A stretch of DNA of 64,000 nucleotides from Talpa occidentalis (taxonomy: Eukaryota; Chordata; Mammalia; Eulipotyphla; Talpidae): the NCBI RefSeq assembly GCF_014898055.3, contig NW_023604861.1, positions 93,994,083 through 94,058,082 on the forward strand, given 5' to 3'. The translations under genes and the position numbers were made by a program. Under the pieces are notes generated by a model. It did not search any database and was not told the origin of the DNA. It saw only the letters and a list, made by a program, of their open reading frames with translations. Of this stretch, positions 9,766 through 21,600 are shown piece after piece; positions within the stretch are counted from its first letter, which is position 1; each line of letters opens with the position of its first letter.

Positions 9766-11216
9766 TTAAAATTCTGGACCTGGCTGATTAGTTGGGAACA
9801 TTCTTCTTTTTTTTTGGGGGGGGGTGATTCTTCTACTGTCTGTATCAGCTTCATTTGATGAAAGAAAGCATTTTTTAGAGATTAAAGATATTGTCATATC
9901 AGGATTGACCATCCACTTGAGGGACTCTCAGAATAAAGAATGCTCTGCCCGTTTGCCTAGAACTACAGGCTGGGAGAGAAAGTCTCAGGAACCCCATCTT
10001 CAGATTCCTGGGAATCATGTTGCTCAGGTGCCTAGTCTTGCCTCCAGACTCAATCACGTGACCCCCACTATTTTTTTAATTGAGTATAATTTGCATACAA
10101 TAGAATGTACAGTTCTTAAGTGCTCTGTTGGGGGAGTTTTGACAATGTACCAAGTAACTCCATTACACCCCTATCAATATATAGAATAATTCCATTGCCC
10201 CAGAAAGATCCCTCCTTGCCTCTCACAGCAGCAGAACCCCTGCCCTTGGGGCCATCCTCCTCCCCAAGCAACACCCCTCAGGGGACATGGCCAGATGAAG
10301 TCCTGAGGCTTCCTAGGATCCAGCCTTGGGCCAGGGAGGGTCCATTCTGGGGGAGGGTCCCAGCTTGCTTGAGTTTCATTCTGCTGCTGCTGCTGTAAGA
10401 TGTGGGTCTTTCACTTTCTTGTCCCACATGGAACCAGCAATACTTTTGTACAAGCCTCCTGCGATACAGGCATGTGTGTGCCCAGCCCTGTGTAAGCTGT
10501 GCAGAGAGCTTAAGGCTTACCTGGAAGGAGCTGGGAGTCAGTGAAGAATTTGAAGCTGAGGATAAGGTGACTAGTATTGCAGTTGCCTTAATAACACAGT
10601 TCTCCACATACTGTGCCCCAGAAGAAAGCTGGAGCATCAACTTGGCTCATTATAGATTCAGCTCCTGTTCCAGCACTATGACAATTGCTTTGTTCCCTGG
10701 AGCTGCGAGCCTGGATTTGGGCTCCTGTGCTGAGGCACAGGACTCACTGCACATGCCTGCTTCATGTTTGTGCCTCAGAGACTGCCATCCTCCTGTTTTT
10801 TTTCTGAGGGCCAGAGTCCTCATGGTGCCCTCAGAATCCTTGTTGGATGCCCTCCCCCACTGTCCAGGTGATTCCCACCCCAAGAGAAGCTTTTGCTGGT
10901 GTGGGGATAAAGTCAAGGAGGGGTCTACAGGCACCCCTTAAAATTCAGAGCACTCAGGCTAGGACTTAATTTCTGGTTCGACCCAGGCACTAGTGTCTTG
11001 TGTGTGTGCTCATGGGCAAAGCTCGGGGAGGGGCATGGACTCCAGGCCAGTGGGACCCCAGGTGAAGGGCTAGAGGGGAGTGTGGGCTGGTCAAAGACTG
11101 AAGGCTCAATCAGCTGCTTTGAAGATGGACCCAAAGGAGCCCACTGTAGACCCCAATTTTTTGAAGATGAAGAGATTTTTTATAATCAAAACAGTTTATG
11201 GAGATCCACATGGTAA
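9766..11216. other. Intergenic DNA with an old L1-like piece
   Basis: From 10072 to about 10215 the sequence follows a widespread mammalian pattern (ttgagtataatttgcataca ... gttttgacaatgtacc) that I associate with old L1 ends. The rest is unassigned. The overlapping ORFs at 10278-10640 (minus) and 10402-10941 (plus) are mutual shadows without domains. Confidence 0.45.
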
Positions 11217-11545
11217 ATTTAATACCTTTAATTATGTTAGTTGAGAAAATTCTAAAACAAAGCTAATTAATATTTATTACAATAAATATTAAACATTTTA
11301 ATATTTCATATGAAATATACAAAATATCTTAACATTATTTTAAATATTTTATATTTCTATTATATTCAAGATATTTATATTTATATAATAGTTAATATTA
11401 ATATTTTCTGTGTATTTTAAATATTCAATATTTTAATAAAATAATACAATTTAAAAATATTAAACACAATATTCATATGTTAATATTATATTTTATAAGG
11501 TAAATAATCATATTAAATCATATTAATAATTTAGCAGGTTATCAT
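11217..11545. repeat. AT-rich low-complexity block
   Basis: About 330 bp made almost only of A and T, with many short palindromes around aatatt and atttaaat. It has no SINE or L1 signature and no coding potential. It may be an AT-rich low-complexity tract or a matrix-attachment-like segment; function is not shown. Confidence 0.8.
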
Positions 11546-11929
11546 CTTCGGTGGCACCTTTACATGAATTTATAGTTTATTCAAAACAGCAGGTACATGG
11601 CTTTGGAAAATGTTTTATATGTCTGTTAAAACTTTACTGGTCTAGTTCCTGCTGTCTGCTTGGGATAGAACCCCTTGCATGAGCTGACTGCCTTCATGGA
11701 TTTTGTCCCCCAGCACCACAGACTAAATCTGATAGGATCAGGGAAGCCTCCATCCTATGATGGCCTGGGGCACAGCAATTACTGGGCCCATCAGAGGCCT
11801 CCCTCAGGGATTGGAGCTGACAGACTGGAGGGTGAAGGCTGCTGAGAGTTAATCTTGGGGCTGGAACAGCCATATGAATTGTCAACAGCCAAGTTGGAGT
11901 TATGAGGAACAAGAAAATATAATGAAGCA

Positions 11930-11979
11930 GTTAATGAAAATAATATCAATAACATTTATGGTAATAAAAATAAAACCTA
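11930..11979 (-). repeat. MIR fragment, left half
   Basis: aataatatcaataacattta resembles the end of a reversed MIR. It continues across the L1 insertion at 18477 (atatgccaggctcagttcta). The last 17 bases are the left target-site duplication of the L1. Confidence 0.55.
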
Positions 11980-13260
11980 GGGGCGGAGCAACATGGCGGC
12001 GAGGAGACGCTGCGAGTAAGATCTCCCATTAAAAAAAGTTAATAGGGAGGAAAAGCAGCAGGTCCCAGTGAGAACTGGGACACGGAAGATAAACGGGTGA
12101 CTCCAGCAAACTGCCCGAAGAAGAAAGTGGCCATAAAAGAGGACCAGAAGGGAGGAAAGCGCAGAACCCTGCTCCCTCCCCCGCCCACAGAGTCGGCACT
12201 CTCCGACCGGCAGAGAGGAGGAAACCAACAAACTAAAACGACCAACAAGAACAAACGACACAGCAAGCGGGACTGTGAGTGGAAAGGAACTATTGCAGCC
12301 ACCACACCCTGTGAACGGGAGCTGTGGAGAACCCTGCAGGATTCGCTGCAGGCAGTGAGCGAACGGCTCCAGGCGCCATTAGAGAAGAACAGAGAGACTC
12401 TGGAGGAGACCCGCACACAGCCCTGGGCCGGCCCGTAAGCTTGCGCGGGAAAGCGGCGCGCTTGGCGCGCTTGAAAAGCAAATGCGGATCGGGATCACGG
12501 CTGCCCAGCTCCCCGCGCCTGCCACCTAGGCTTGTGGGGAGACGCGCGGAGGCCCTCACTGGGGTGAAAGTCCCTCACTGAGTAAGCAGGAACCAGGCGC
12601 CCAGGCACAGGAGAGGGTGCAAAAGGCGCCATTCCCGCGCCACTGAACTGGGCTACAGCCCACGTCCTGGACCTGAGGGCTTTGTAACTGAGACCCGGGA
12701 CACGAAATTCGGGGCATGGGTTCTCCACGATGGTGGGGCACAAGGCAGACACAGCACCCCAAAGCCGTTGAGGTTTACCCTACCATTCCTGCTCTGTTCC
12801 CTGTCCCACGGGGTGGGGGGAGGCGAAAAACAGCCCCCCCAAGGACAATAGGAGAGATCTCTGGCGCCACCTAGCGACCAGAAAAAAAAGTCACTAACAC
12901 CTCATAGAACAGGAAATTTCTTAAGACTGCTTGAAAAGGACAGAAGGCTCCCGGAGGAGACAGTGGCCAGCTGGGAGGTTAGCCCACGCCAGGCCCCTTC
13001 CGACCAGCAGTCTGAGCCCACAGAGGGAACAGGCACCCACGGCCGGGGCAGACCGGGCGCGCAGAAGAGTGTGCCTGAGACCGGAAGTGCAGGGACTGAG
13101 TCCCGCGTCGCCATTTTAGAACAGAGACATTTCTTCAGTAAAGACTGCCTGAAACCAGTAGAAAGCTCCCTCAGAAGCCAGAGATGGCTCCTGGAGGAGC
13201 CAGAGGGGAGCGGAGAAGTTCACCCAAGAGGCCGGCCAGTCCAAGCAACACAGTGTCCCA
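11980..13260 (+). promoter_or_regulatory. L1 5' UTR / internal promoter
   Basis: The element opens ggggcggagcaacatggcgg. The atggcgg at 11992-11998 fits the YY1-type site found at the start of active mammalian L1s, which helps place the start of transcription. The region is CpG-rich, unlike its surroundings. Several open frames on both strands (for example 12097-12438 plus, 12495-12752 minus) reflect GC content and are not genes. Confidence 0.7.
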
Positions 13261-14252
13261 ATGCATACGACAAATTAGAAAACAGACAGTAGGGAGTAGA
13301 AGAACCACACGCAACCTAACAACTCCTCAGGAAAAAGCACACCACAAAAAGAAAACCACCCTCCAGATTACAACAACAGTAACTTGGAAGAACTTCTGAG
13401 ACTTCCAGAAAGAGAATTTAAAATTGCTGTGATTAAAAAAACTGACAGAAGTCATAAAGGAAAACAATGATATGAGAAAAATAATCAACGATCAGAAGAA
13501 TGAAATTGAGTTCGTAAAGAGGGAAGCAAAAGAAACACAGGAGATCAAAGAATTAATGGAGGAACTAAAGAACTCTGGGAAAAGCAATGAAAGCAGAATA
13601 GATGAAATGGAAGAATGAATAAGTACTCTTGAAGACACAGAAATGAAAAGAACCAAAACAGAAAAGGAAAGAGAAGTACAAAGAAAAAAGAACGAAGAAA
13701 GACTTCGGGAACTATCTGACTCCATGAGGAAAGGAAATATGAGTTATAGGAATTCCAGAAGGAGAGGAGAGAGATGTAGGAACAGAGAAAATATTCCAGG
13801 AGATAATTGAAGAGAACTTCCCAAATGTGAAGAAGGAGCTGAAAATTGATATACAAGAAGCAAGAAGAACACCAAACTTCCATGACGAAAGGAAAAATAC
13901 AGCAAGACACATAATAGTAAAGCTCCCAAGAATCCAGGACAAGTTAAAAATAATGAAGCTGGCAAGAGGGAAGAAACAGATAACATTCAAAGGAAAACCA
14001 ATCAGGCTGACATCGGACTTCTCTGAAGAAACACTATGGGCAAGGAGAGAGTGGAGGGACATAGTCAACAGACTCGAAGAAAACAGATGCCAACCAAGAA
14101 TAATCTATCCCGCAAAGCTCTCCTTCCTCTATGAAGAAAGAAAAAGGACCTTCCCAGACAAACAGAAACTCTGGAATTTCATTAAGACTAAACCCCCACT
14201 CCAAAAAATACTACAAGGAATCCTAAAGCCAGAACCTCAGAGGGACGAATAA
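13261..14252 (+). pseudogene. L1 ORF1 (RNA-binding chaperone), disabled
   Basis: L1 ORF1 encodes a trimeric RNA-binding protein needed for retrotransposition. The frame is found in pieces: a stretch in frame 1 around 13360-13440, a coiled-coil-like stretch in frame 2 around 13460-13620, and the C-terminal RNA-recognition and CTD part in frame 0 at 13755-14252. Visible lesions are a frame change at an A-run near 13434-13440, a TGA at about 13616-13618, a frame change near 13735-13755, and stop codons near the expected N terminus. The start codon cannot be fixed with confidence. Confidence 0.8.
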
Positions 14253-14323
14253 CAACGAAAGAAGGCCAAAAAAAAAAGTTATTAAAAGAATAAATAAATA
14301 AAATCAAAGGAAAGACAACCACA

Positions 14324-17300
14324 ATGGCAAATACAGATGCTAACATATCAATATTAACTCTAAATGTAAATGGACTAAACTCTTCAATAAAAAGACACAG
14401 AGTTGCAGCCTGGATTAAGAAACAAAACCCAACCTTTTGCTGTCTCCAGGAAACACATTTAGCTACAAAAGATAAAAATAGGCTCAAAGTTAAAGGATGG
14501 AAAACAATCCTACAAGCAAATGGACCAAAAAAGAAAGCAGGAACAGCTATACTTATATCAGATAAAACAGACTTCAAACTCAAAAAAATAAAAAGAGACC
14601 CCAATGGTCATTACATTATGATCAAGGGGACAATATTTCAAGAAGAAATAACACTCATTAACATATACTCACCAAACGAAGGAGCACCAAAATATATCAG
14701 ACAACTATTGTCCTCTCTGAAAACAGACATCAGAGAAAACACATACATAGGGAGACTTCAACACACCACTATCAACAATGGATAGATCAACAAGACAAAA
14801 AATAAGTAAAGAAACTAAAGCTCTAAATAAGGACCTAGAGCATTTGGGCTTAACAGACATCTATAGAACACTAAACCCCAAAAAAACGGAGTACACATTT
14901 TTCTCAAGTGCACACGGATCATTCTCCAGGATCGATCACATACTGGGGCACAAGACAAACATCAACAGATACACAAAGATTGAAATCATACCAACCATCT
15001 TTTCTGACCATGAAGGCATCAAACTAGAAATAAACCATAAAAGGAAGGCAAGGAACTTTCCTACCTCATGGAGATTAAAAACCACACTACTGGAAGACCA
15101 CTGGACTAATGAGGAGATCAAAGAAGAAATTAAAAAATTCTTTGAATTGAATGACAAGGAGGACACCAATATCCTAAATGTATGGGATGCAGCAAAAGCA
15201 GTAATAAGAGGAAAATATATAGCAATAGAAGCTCACATCAAGAAACAAGAAAGAACTCAAAGAAACAACCTAATCTCAAAGCTCAAAGATCTAGAAAAAG
15301 AACAACAAAAAAAACCCAAAACCAGTAGAAGAAAAGAAATAATAAAAACCAAAGCAGAAATAAATGAAATTGAAACTAAAAATACAATCCAAAAGATCAA
15401 TGAAACCAAGAGCTGGTTCTTTGAAAAAATCAATAAAATAGACAAACCCCTAGCCAGGCTCACAAAGGAAAAAAGGGAGAAAGTACAAATAAAAAGGATC
15501 ACAAATGAAAGAGGAGAAATCACAACGGACACAGCAGAAATCAAAAGAATAATCAGTAACTACTATGAACAGTTATATGGAAACAAGTTCAACAATCTAG
15601 AGGAGATGGACAAATTCCTACAACTCTACAATCACCCAAAGCTAGATAAAGAAGAAATAGAACACCTAAACAGACCAAGTACAATTAGCGAAATTGAAAT
15701 GGTAATCAAAAACCTCCCCAAAAACAAAAGCCCAGGACCTGATGGATTTACAAATGAATTCTACCAAACATTCAGAGACGAATTAGTGCCTATCCTTCAC
15801 AAACTCTTCCAAAAAATTGAGAAGGAAGGGACAATACCAAACACGTTCTATGAAGCCAACATTACACTAATACCAAAACCAAACAAGGACAACACAAAAA
15901 AGGAAAACTACAGGCCAATCTCCCTAATGAACACTGATGCAAAAATCCTCAATAACATTTTAGCTATCAGAATCCAACAATGTATCCATAAGATAATGCA
16001 CCACGACCAAGCAGGATTCATTCCAGGGACACAAGGATGGTTTAACATCTGAAAATCAATCAACGTTATCCAACACATCAACAAAAAGAAATATAAAAAC
16101 CATATGATAATATCAATAGATGCTGAGAAAGCTTTCGACAAAGTGCAACACCCATTCATGATAAAAGCCCTTGAAATTCTTGGGATACAAGGAACATACC
16201 TCAACATCATAAAGGCCATCTATGACAAGCCAACAGCCAGTATCATTCTCAATGGTGAAAAGCTGAAAGCAATTCCATTAAGATCTGGAACAAGACAAGG
16301 ATGTCCACTCTCACCACTGCTTTTCAATATAATACTGGAAGTCCTAGCCAGAGCAATAAGACAATAGAAAGACATCCAAGGAATCCAAATAGGAAAAGAA
16401 GAAGTCAAACTATCACTATTTGCAGATGATATGATAATATACGTAGAGAACCCCAAAAACTCCACAGAAAAACTAATTCAACTCATCAATCAGTTCAGTA
16501 AAGTGGCAGGATACAAAATCAACATGCAAAAGTCAGTAGCCTTCCTATACACAAACAATAAATCTGAAGAAGAAGAAATCAAAAAAACCATCCCTTTTAT
16601 TATTGAAACAAAAAAATCAAATATTTGGGAATAAATCTAAGAAAAGAGGTAAAAGACCTATACAAAGAAAACTATAAAACACTGTTAAAAGAAATAGAAG
16701 AAGACACAAAGAAATGGAAAGACATCCCCTGCTCATGGATTGGAAGAATTATTAAAATGGCCATCCTACCAAAAGCAATATACAGATTCAATGCTATTCC
16801 AATCAAAATTTCAATGTCATTCTTCAAAGAAGTAGAACAATTATTGATGAAATTTTTATGGAATCACAAAAAAACCCGAATAGCCAAAGCTCTCCTGAAA
16901 AAAAAGAAGGGAATGGAGGCATCACACTCCCAGACTTCAAACTATACTACAAAGCCATAATAATCAAAACTGCATGGTATTGGAACAAGAACAGACATAA
17001 AGACCAATGGAATAGAATAGAAAATCCAGAAATAAACCCACAGATCTATGGTCAACTAATCTTTGACAAAGGAGCAAAGACTATGCATTGGAGCAAAGAA
17101 TGTTTGTTCAATAAATGGTGCTGGGAAAACTGGGTTGCTACATGCAAAAGAATGAAGCTTGACCACTACCTCACACCATACACGAAAATCAACTCAAAAT
17201 GGATTAAAGAACTAGACATAAGACCTGAAACCATAAAATATATAGAAGGAAATATAGGCGAAACACTACGTGATTTGCACATCAAAGACATCTTTACAGA

Positions 17301-18141
17301 CACATCACCCAAAGCAGTGATAGTGAAGGCAAAGATAAACAGCTGGGACTACATCAAATTAAAGAGCTTCTGCACAGCAAAAGAGACAATAACAAAAACA
17401 AAGAGAAACCCCACCAACTGGGAGAACATTTTTGCACCCAACACTAATGATAAAGGACTGCTCACAAAAATCTGCAAAGAGCTGATGAGACTCAACAACA
17501 ACAAAGAAAATAATCCAGTTAAAAAATGGGCAGAAGAGCTAAAAAGAAACTTCTCTGAAGAGGAAATGCAAATGGCTAACAGGCATATGAAAAAATGTTC
17601 AACATCACTTGTAATCAGGGAAATGCAAATCAAAACTACCATGAGATACCATCTTACACCAGTGAGAATGGCACATATTAAAAAAACTAGCAACAACAAA
17701 TGTTGGCGAGGGTGTGGAGAAAAAGGAACTCTTCTGCACTGTTGGTGGGAGTGCAAACTGGTCCAACCACTATGGAGAGCTGTGTGGAGATTTCTGGACC
17801 TACTAAACATAGAGCTTCCATATGATCCAGCAATTCCACTCCTAGGTATCTACCCAAAGGACACAGAAACATCAATTCCAAAGAGCACCTGCACCCCTAT
17901 GTTTATAGCAGCACTATTTACAATAGCTAAGCTTTGGAAACAACCCAAATGCCCAAAAATAGATGACTGGATCAAGAAGATGTGGTCCATATACACCATG
18001 GAATATTACTCAGCATTCAAAAAAGATAAACACATGCAATTTGCAGCAACATGGATGGCGCTGGAAGGGATCATGCTCAGCGAAATAAGCCAGAAAGAAA
18101 AAGAAAAATACTGGATGGTCTCACTCATAGCAGGAATCTAG
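14324..18141 (+). pseudogene. L1 ORF2 (endonuclease/reverse transcriptase), disabled
   Basis: ORF2 begins ATG at 14324. The AP-endonuclease domain shows NVNGL, LQETHL and the SDH motif (FSDHEG near 14999). The reverse transcriptase shows the catalytic FADD at 16419-16430. The C-terminal Cys-rich motif C-X3-C-X7-H-X4-C lies at 17701-17754. Lesions: a frameshift at about 14745-14750 just before the GDFN endonuclease motif, an in-frame TGA at 16050-16052, TAG at 16365-16367, a frameshift near 16605-16625, and another at the A-run 16898-16905. The protein would be about the usual length (roughly 1270 residues) without these. The copy is not autonomous as read. Confidence 0.92.
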
Positions 18142-18354
18142 AAAACTTAAATAAGGGACCAGGAAAAAGAATAACTATAAGAAAGTGAAAATCAGAATCA
18201 ACAAAAAACTATGAAATAGAGACACTTTTGGGGGGGTGGGGGGCAGGAGGGGAGGGATTGGGATCAGAAAGGGGGGGTTGCAACTGTATGGGGAATATAA
18301 AAATAAAATTTATTATTAAAAAAAATAAAATAAAATCCTTTAAAAAAAAAAAAA

Positions 18355-18459
18355 GTTAGATTGACACATTCAGGCATTCTGTAAGCTGACATTTGCTGAA
18401 CACATACTGGGTAGCAGGTCCTGCGCTGGGCCTGGGAAATTGTGGGAAATAAATAAATA
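18355..18459 (+). other. Candidate L1 3'-transduced segment
   Basis: These 105 bp lie between the first L1 poly(A) and the right target-site duplication. They are not L1: the other young copies end at the same gggaatataaaaataaaatt block without them. The segment includes MIR/L2-like wording (catttgctgaacacatactg) and ends in a second A-rich (AAAT)n tail. This is the structure expected when L1 transcription runs past its weak poly(A) signal and the flank is carried along. Confidence 0.75.
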
Positions 18460-18476
18460 AATAAAAATAAAACCTA

Positions 18477-18690
18477 ACTTTTGTATTTCATTCTCTATAT
18501 GCCAGGCTCAGTTCTAACTACTCTGTGATATTGTCTCATTTAGCCTTCATAGAGACTGGAAAGCCCCGGAAAGTTTCCATATGAGGAAATTGAGGCACCG
18601 AGAGACAGTAAATAACTTGCTCCAGACCCACAGCTAGGAAAGGGCAGATCTGGATTAGGTCTACACTGGGCTGACTCTTGCCTCTCCTGC
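18477..18690 (-). repeat. MIR fragment, right half
   Basis: Reversed MIR wording runs from atatgccaggctcagttcta (18498) through ttgaggcaccgagagacagt (18590) to the acccacagctaggaa block (18628). It is the continuation of 11930-11979, split by the L1. Confidence 0.7.
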
Positions 18691-21600
18691 CACTCAAGAT
18701 CGTAGAATTTTCTGCGTTAGGGTAGTGACAAGAAATGTGACTCCCTCCTGCCCCTTGATTTCCTGAGTCTGAATATCTCACTCTGTGGCAGGACTAGCAC
18801 AGGATTCTACCCTGGGAGCTATCATCCTCTCCACTCTTCTCTAGCCAGTTGAATAGATCTGCTTCTTGCCTCAGACAGAGACTCTTATTTCTCTACCCCC
18901 AGGTGGTTAGGGTGCCCTTATGGATTCACTTTATAAATACTGGAGATCCCAGAGTATTAATGGGCAGAGCCCTGAGAAACTCTCCAGCTCCTTTCCTGCT
19001 GTGGGACCTTCAGCAAGTGCTGCCAGCTTGTTCCTACCCCAGGAATGACCCTCTGAGGCCTGGGTTCCTGAGCAGTGTTCACCTAGGGGAGTAGGTGTCC
19101 TATGACCTGGGCCAGATTTGACCAGACTTGCTGCAATTTCCTATGGGTCCTTCACAGGCGTGCTTAGATGTGGGGCTTTTTTTTTTCTTTTTTAAGTTAA
19201 GGGTTATTTTTCCTGTTTGTACAAGGATATTAACTCAGAAGTTGCTTCCCTTTTCCAGCAGGCCTGGGTGCTGTGCTGTGATGACTATTGCCAAGACACC
19301 TTAGGAACCGAACTCTAAGTTGCTGGTACAAGCGGTGCCACCTGCTGGAGAAAAATGATGTCTCAGCACAACTATATGAAAATTGTTACAAGCCTCAAAG
19401 CTTCTGACCTCTTCCTTATTGCCCTTAGAACAATGGGCATTAATACAGAGCAACTTTTCATGAAAACAATTATATGTCAATGGAAAATTTTGTGTTATTT
19501 CCTAATTAATAGCTAACAAAAAAGTGTGCTATTTATCCAGAGCTTCCAACGTGCTAAGCGTTTTACATACATTATCTTTTGTTATTTTCACCACAATTCT
19601 ATGACCTAGATATTTTTATTCCTATCTCAATTAGAAGGAAGGTGAGATTCATAAAGACTAAATAATTGCATATGTCCAGAGCTCATCCAATTAATCATTA
19701 GCCTGTCTTGCTTTACCTTTAACCGTAATAGTGTATCATTACACTATCAGTTTTCACATGTAATAGTGTATCATTAGCATTTCATATTTGCCTAAAATCA
19801 CATAATTTTAAAAAAAGGCATCACAAATTCTGAAAATATTTCAAGTGTATTCCACAATTAAGCATGTAAAAGAATGCTATGGATAGTAAGAACCAGGGTT
19901 TTCACTGTTAAAAAGGGAATAACAAAAATGGAGAAGGGAGAAGTTGGAAACACAGCCAGTAGGGATGGACTGGAATCAGGGGAATTGGTGTCAACTCACA
20001 GTCATACACATAGATAGTTAGGTATAGAAAGAGATATAAGTATATACACATGTGTATACAGACACATTCCTGAGCTCTGTTCTCTCAGGTGGACTAGAAA
20101 TAGCTATTAGAAACACCATGTAGCTATGGGCAATACAGCCCCTGAATGTTGGTTTTGAAGCACCATCCTCCAGTAAAAGGGATCAGGACTTGGAGAAATG
20201 GCTGAGCCTGAGGTTAAAGCAGGGAAAATATAAAAGAGTAGAAGATTTTGCAGTGCTAGAAAAAGGGCATCACAAAATGTCTAAGGATTTGACAGCAAAA
20301 ATTTGAACCCCCTTAGGCCAGAGCTCAAACTCTGTTTTTCAGTTTCTGTCAATTGAAAATCTCTGTCTGACTTCTACATTTATCACAACAGGGAAGTAGA
20401 GAGAAGGAAAGTAGTTGAATATTGAGCAATACACACACAAGTGCTCATAGATATTTTAGCTGAATTATAGAACACACACCAGATTGACAGAACCCTCCAA
20501 TCCAATTCTGGAAACTTCTGACCACAGTTTCCGATTTATGTTCCAACATTTCACAGACATCCCCAAACCTGCACCCGCATGATCCTGATGATCACAGGAC
20601 TTACATTTCCTGCTTGCACAATGCTGGCCCTTGAGGGATGCACTTAAGGTGGCTAGAGGAAGCAGATTGTATCTGCTGAGTGCTTGAAATAATAATAATG
20701 ATGATGATAATGATAGCTAAGTGATCACTTGCTGGGAAGTGTTCCAAATCCTTTAATGTTTAAACCAACCCTGGGGGAAGGGTCTATTACCATACACACT
20801 TGACACAGAGTGTGAGTGACTTGACCAGGGCATTTCTCTTGCACATCCACAGCTAGTGGTTGGTGGAGTTAAGATAGGAGCCTGGGCTGATTGCCTCCAG
20901 AGCCTACATTGTGATGAATGAAAATGTGCAGGAGCACTGAATGGAAGGATAACCAGGGGTTAACCCCAACTCTCTTCTGGGTTTGGTAGAAATCTTTCTT
21001 ACTAAGTCTCAGAGCAAAATAGGATCAGTGGTGGTAAAGCCCTGGCAGGGCATCAGAGAGGTCATTCTGAGTTCATCTCTCATTCTCCAGGGCTATAGAT
21101 ATAGCTGGAAGGTCAGGTGTATGGTCCTCTCCACCATCCACAACATCAACTCTTTTATTATTAGCCATTTAGCACTTTCTACAGTGTTACAGATAGAACA
21201 CTGGAAGATTCTGATTCACAAGGGTTCCTGGCATTCCCCGTTTTTGCAAAATCCTCTTTGATACCTGAAGTGCTTAAGACCATTCCAGCTGCCAGGTGGG
21301 GCCACAGTGTTAAGTCCAGAGGCGAGACAGGCACCCCTTCCTGGAAAGTCTAAAATGGAATCTTACAGAAACAAATAATCCCAAACTCTCCTTGGCGTCC
21401 CCCACCCCACCTCCTCATGACTTCTGAGAAGCGTATGTAACAGAATCGAGGGACTGGACCAGAACTCTTGCTTGCCCTTGCTGTGTGACCTTGAGTAAGG
21501 CCCTGCCATCTCTGGACTTTGTTGAACTCAGCTGTGAAGAAAGGGTGGGATCTGGTGATTTGTAGGGTCTCTCCTGTCTCCTGCTTTTTGTGTACCAAGA

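Larger units (their letters stand above)
11980..18459 (+). mobile_element. Full-length L1 with candidate 3' transduction
   Basis: The element is bounded by a perfect 17-bp target-site duplication, aataaaaataaaaccta (11963-11979 and 18460-18476). It has a GC-rich 5' UTR, a broken ORF1, a broken ORF2 and a 3' UTR with a G-rich tract (18227-18290) and AATAAA at about 18300. The first poly(A) ends at 18354. A further 105 bp of non-L1 DNA with its own A-rich end follow before the right duplication. Excision rejoins a MIR remnant, which supports the borders. It is the reference copy for the two truncated copies at 4346 and 48676. Confidence 0.93.

Noticed and set aside
10402..10941. Plus ORF of 179 residues
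   Set aside because: Opposing ORFs on the minus strand cover the same DNA, and no domain, start context or homology is recognised.
12861..12880. CTCF-like gcgccacctagcg in the L1 5' UTR
   Set aside because: The right part of the motif fails, and it lies in a repeat.
12039..13292. Several ORFs on both strands
   Set aside because: All lie in the GC-rich L1 5' UTR, overlap each other and have no recognisable domain.
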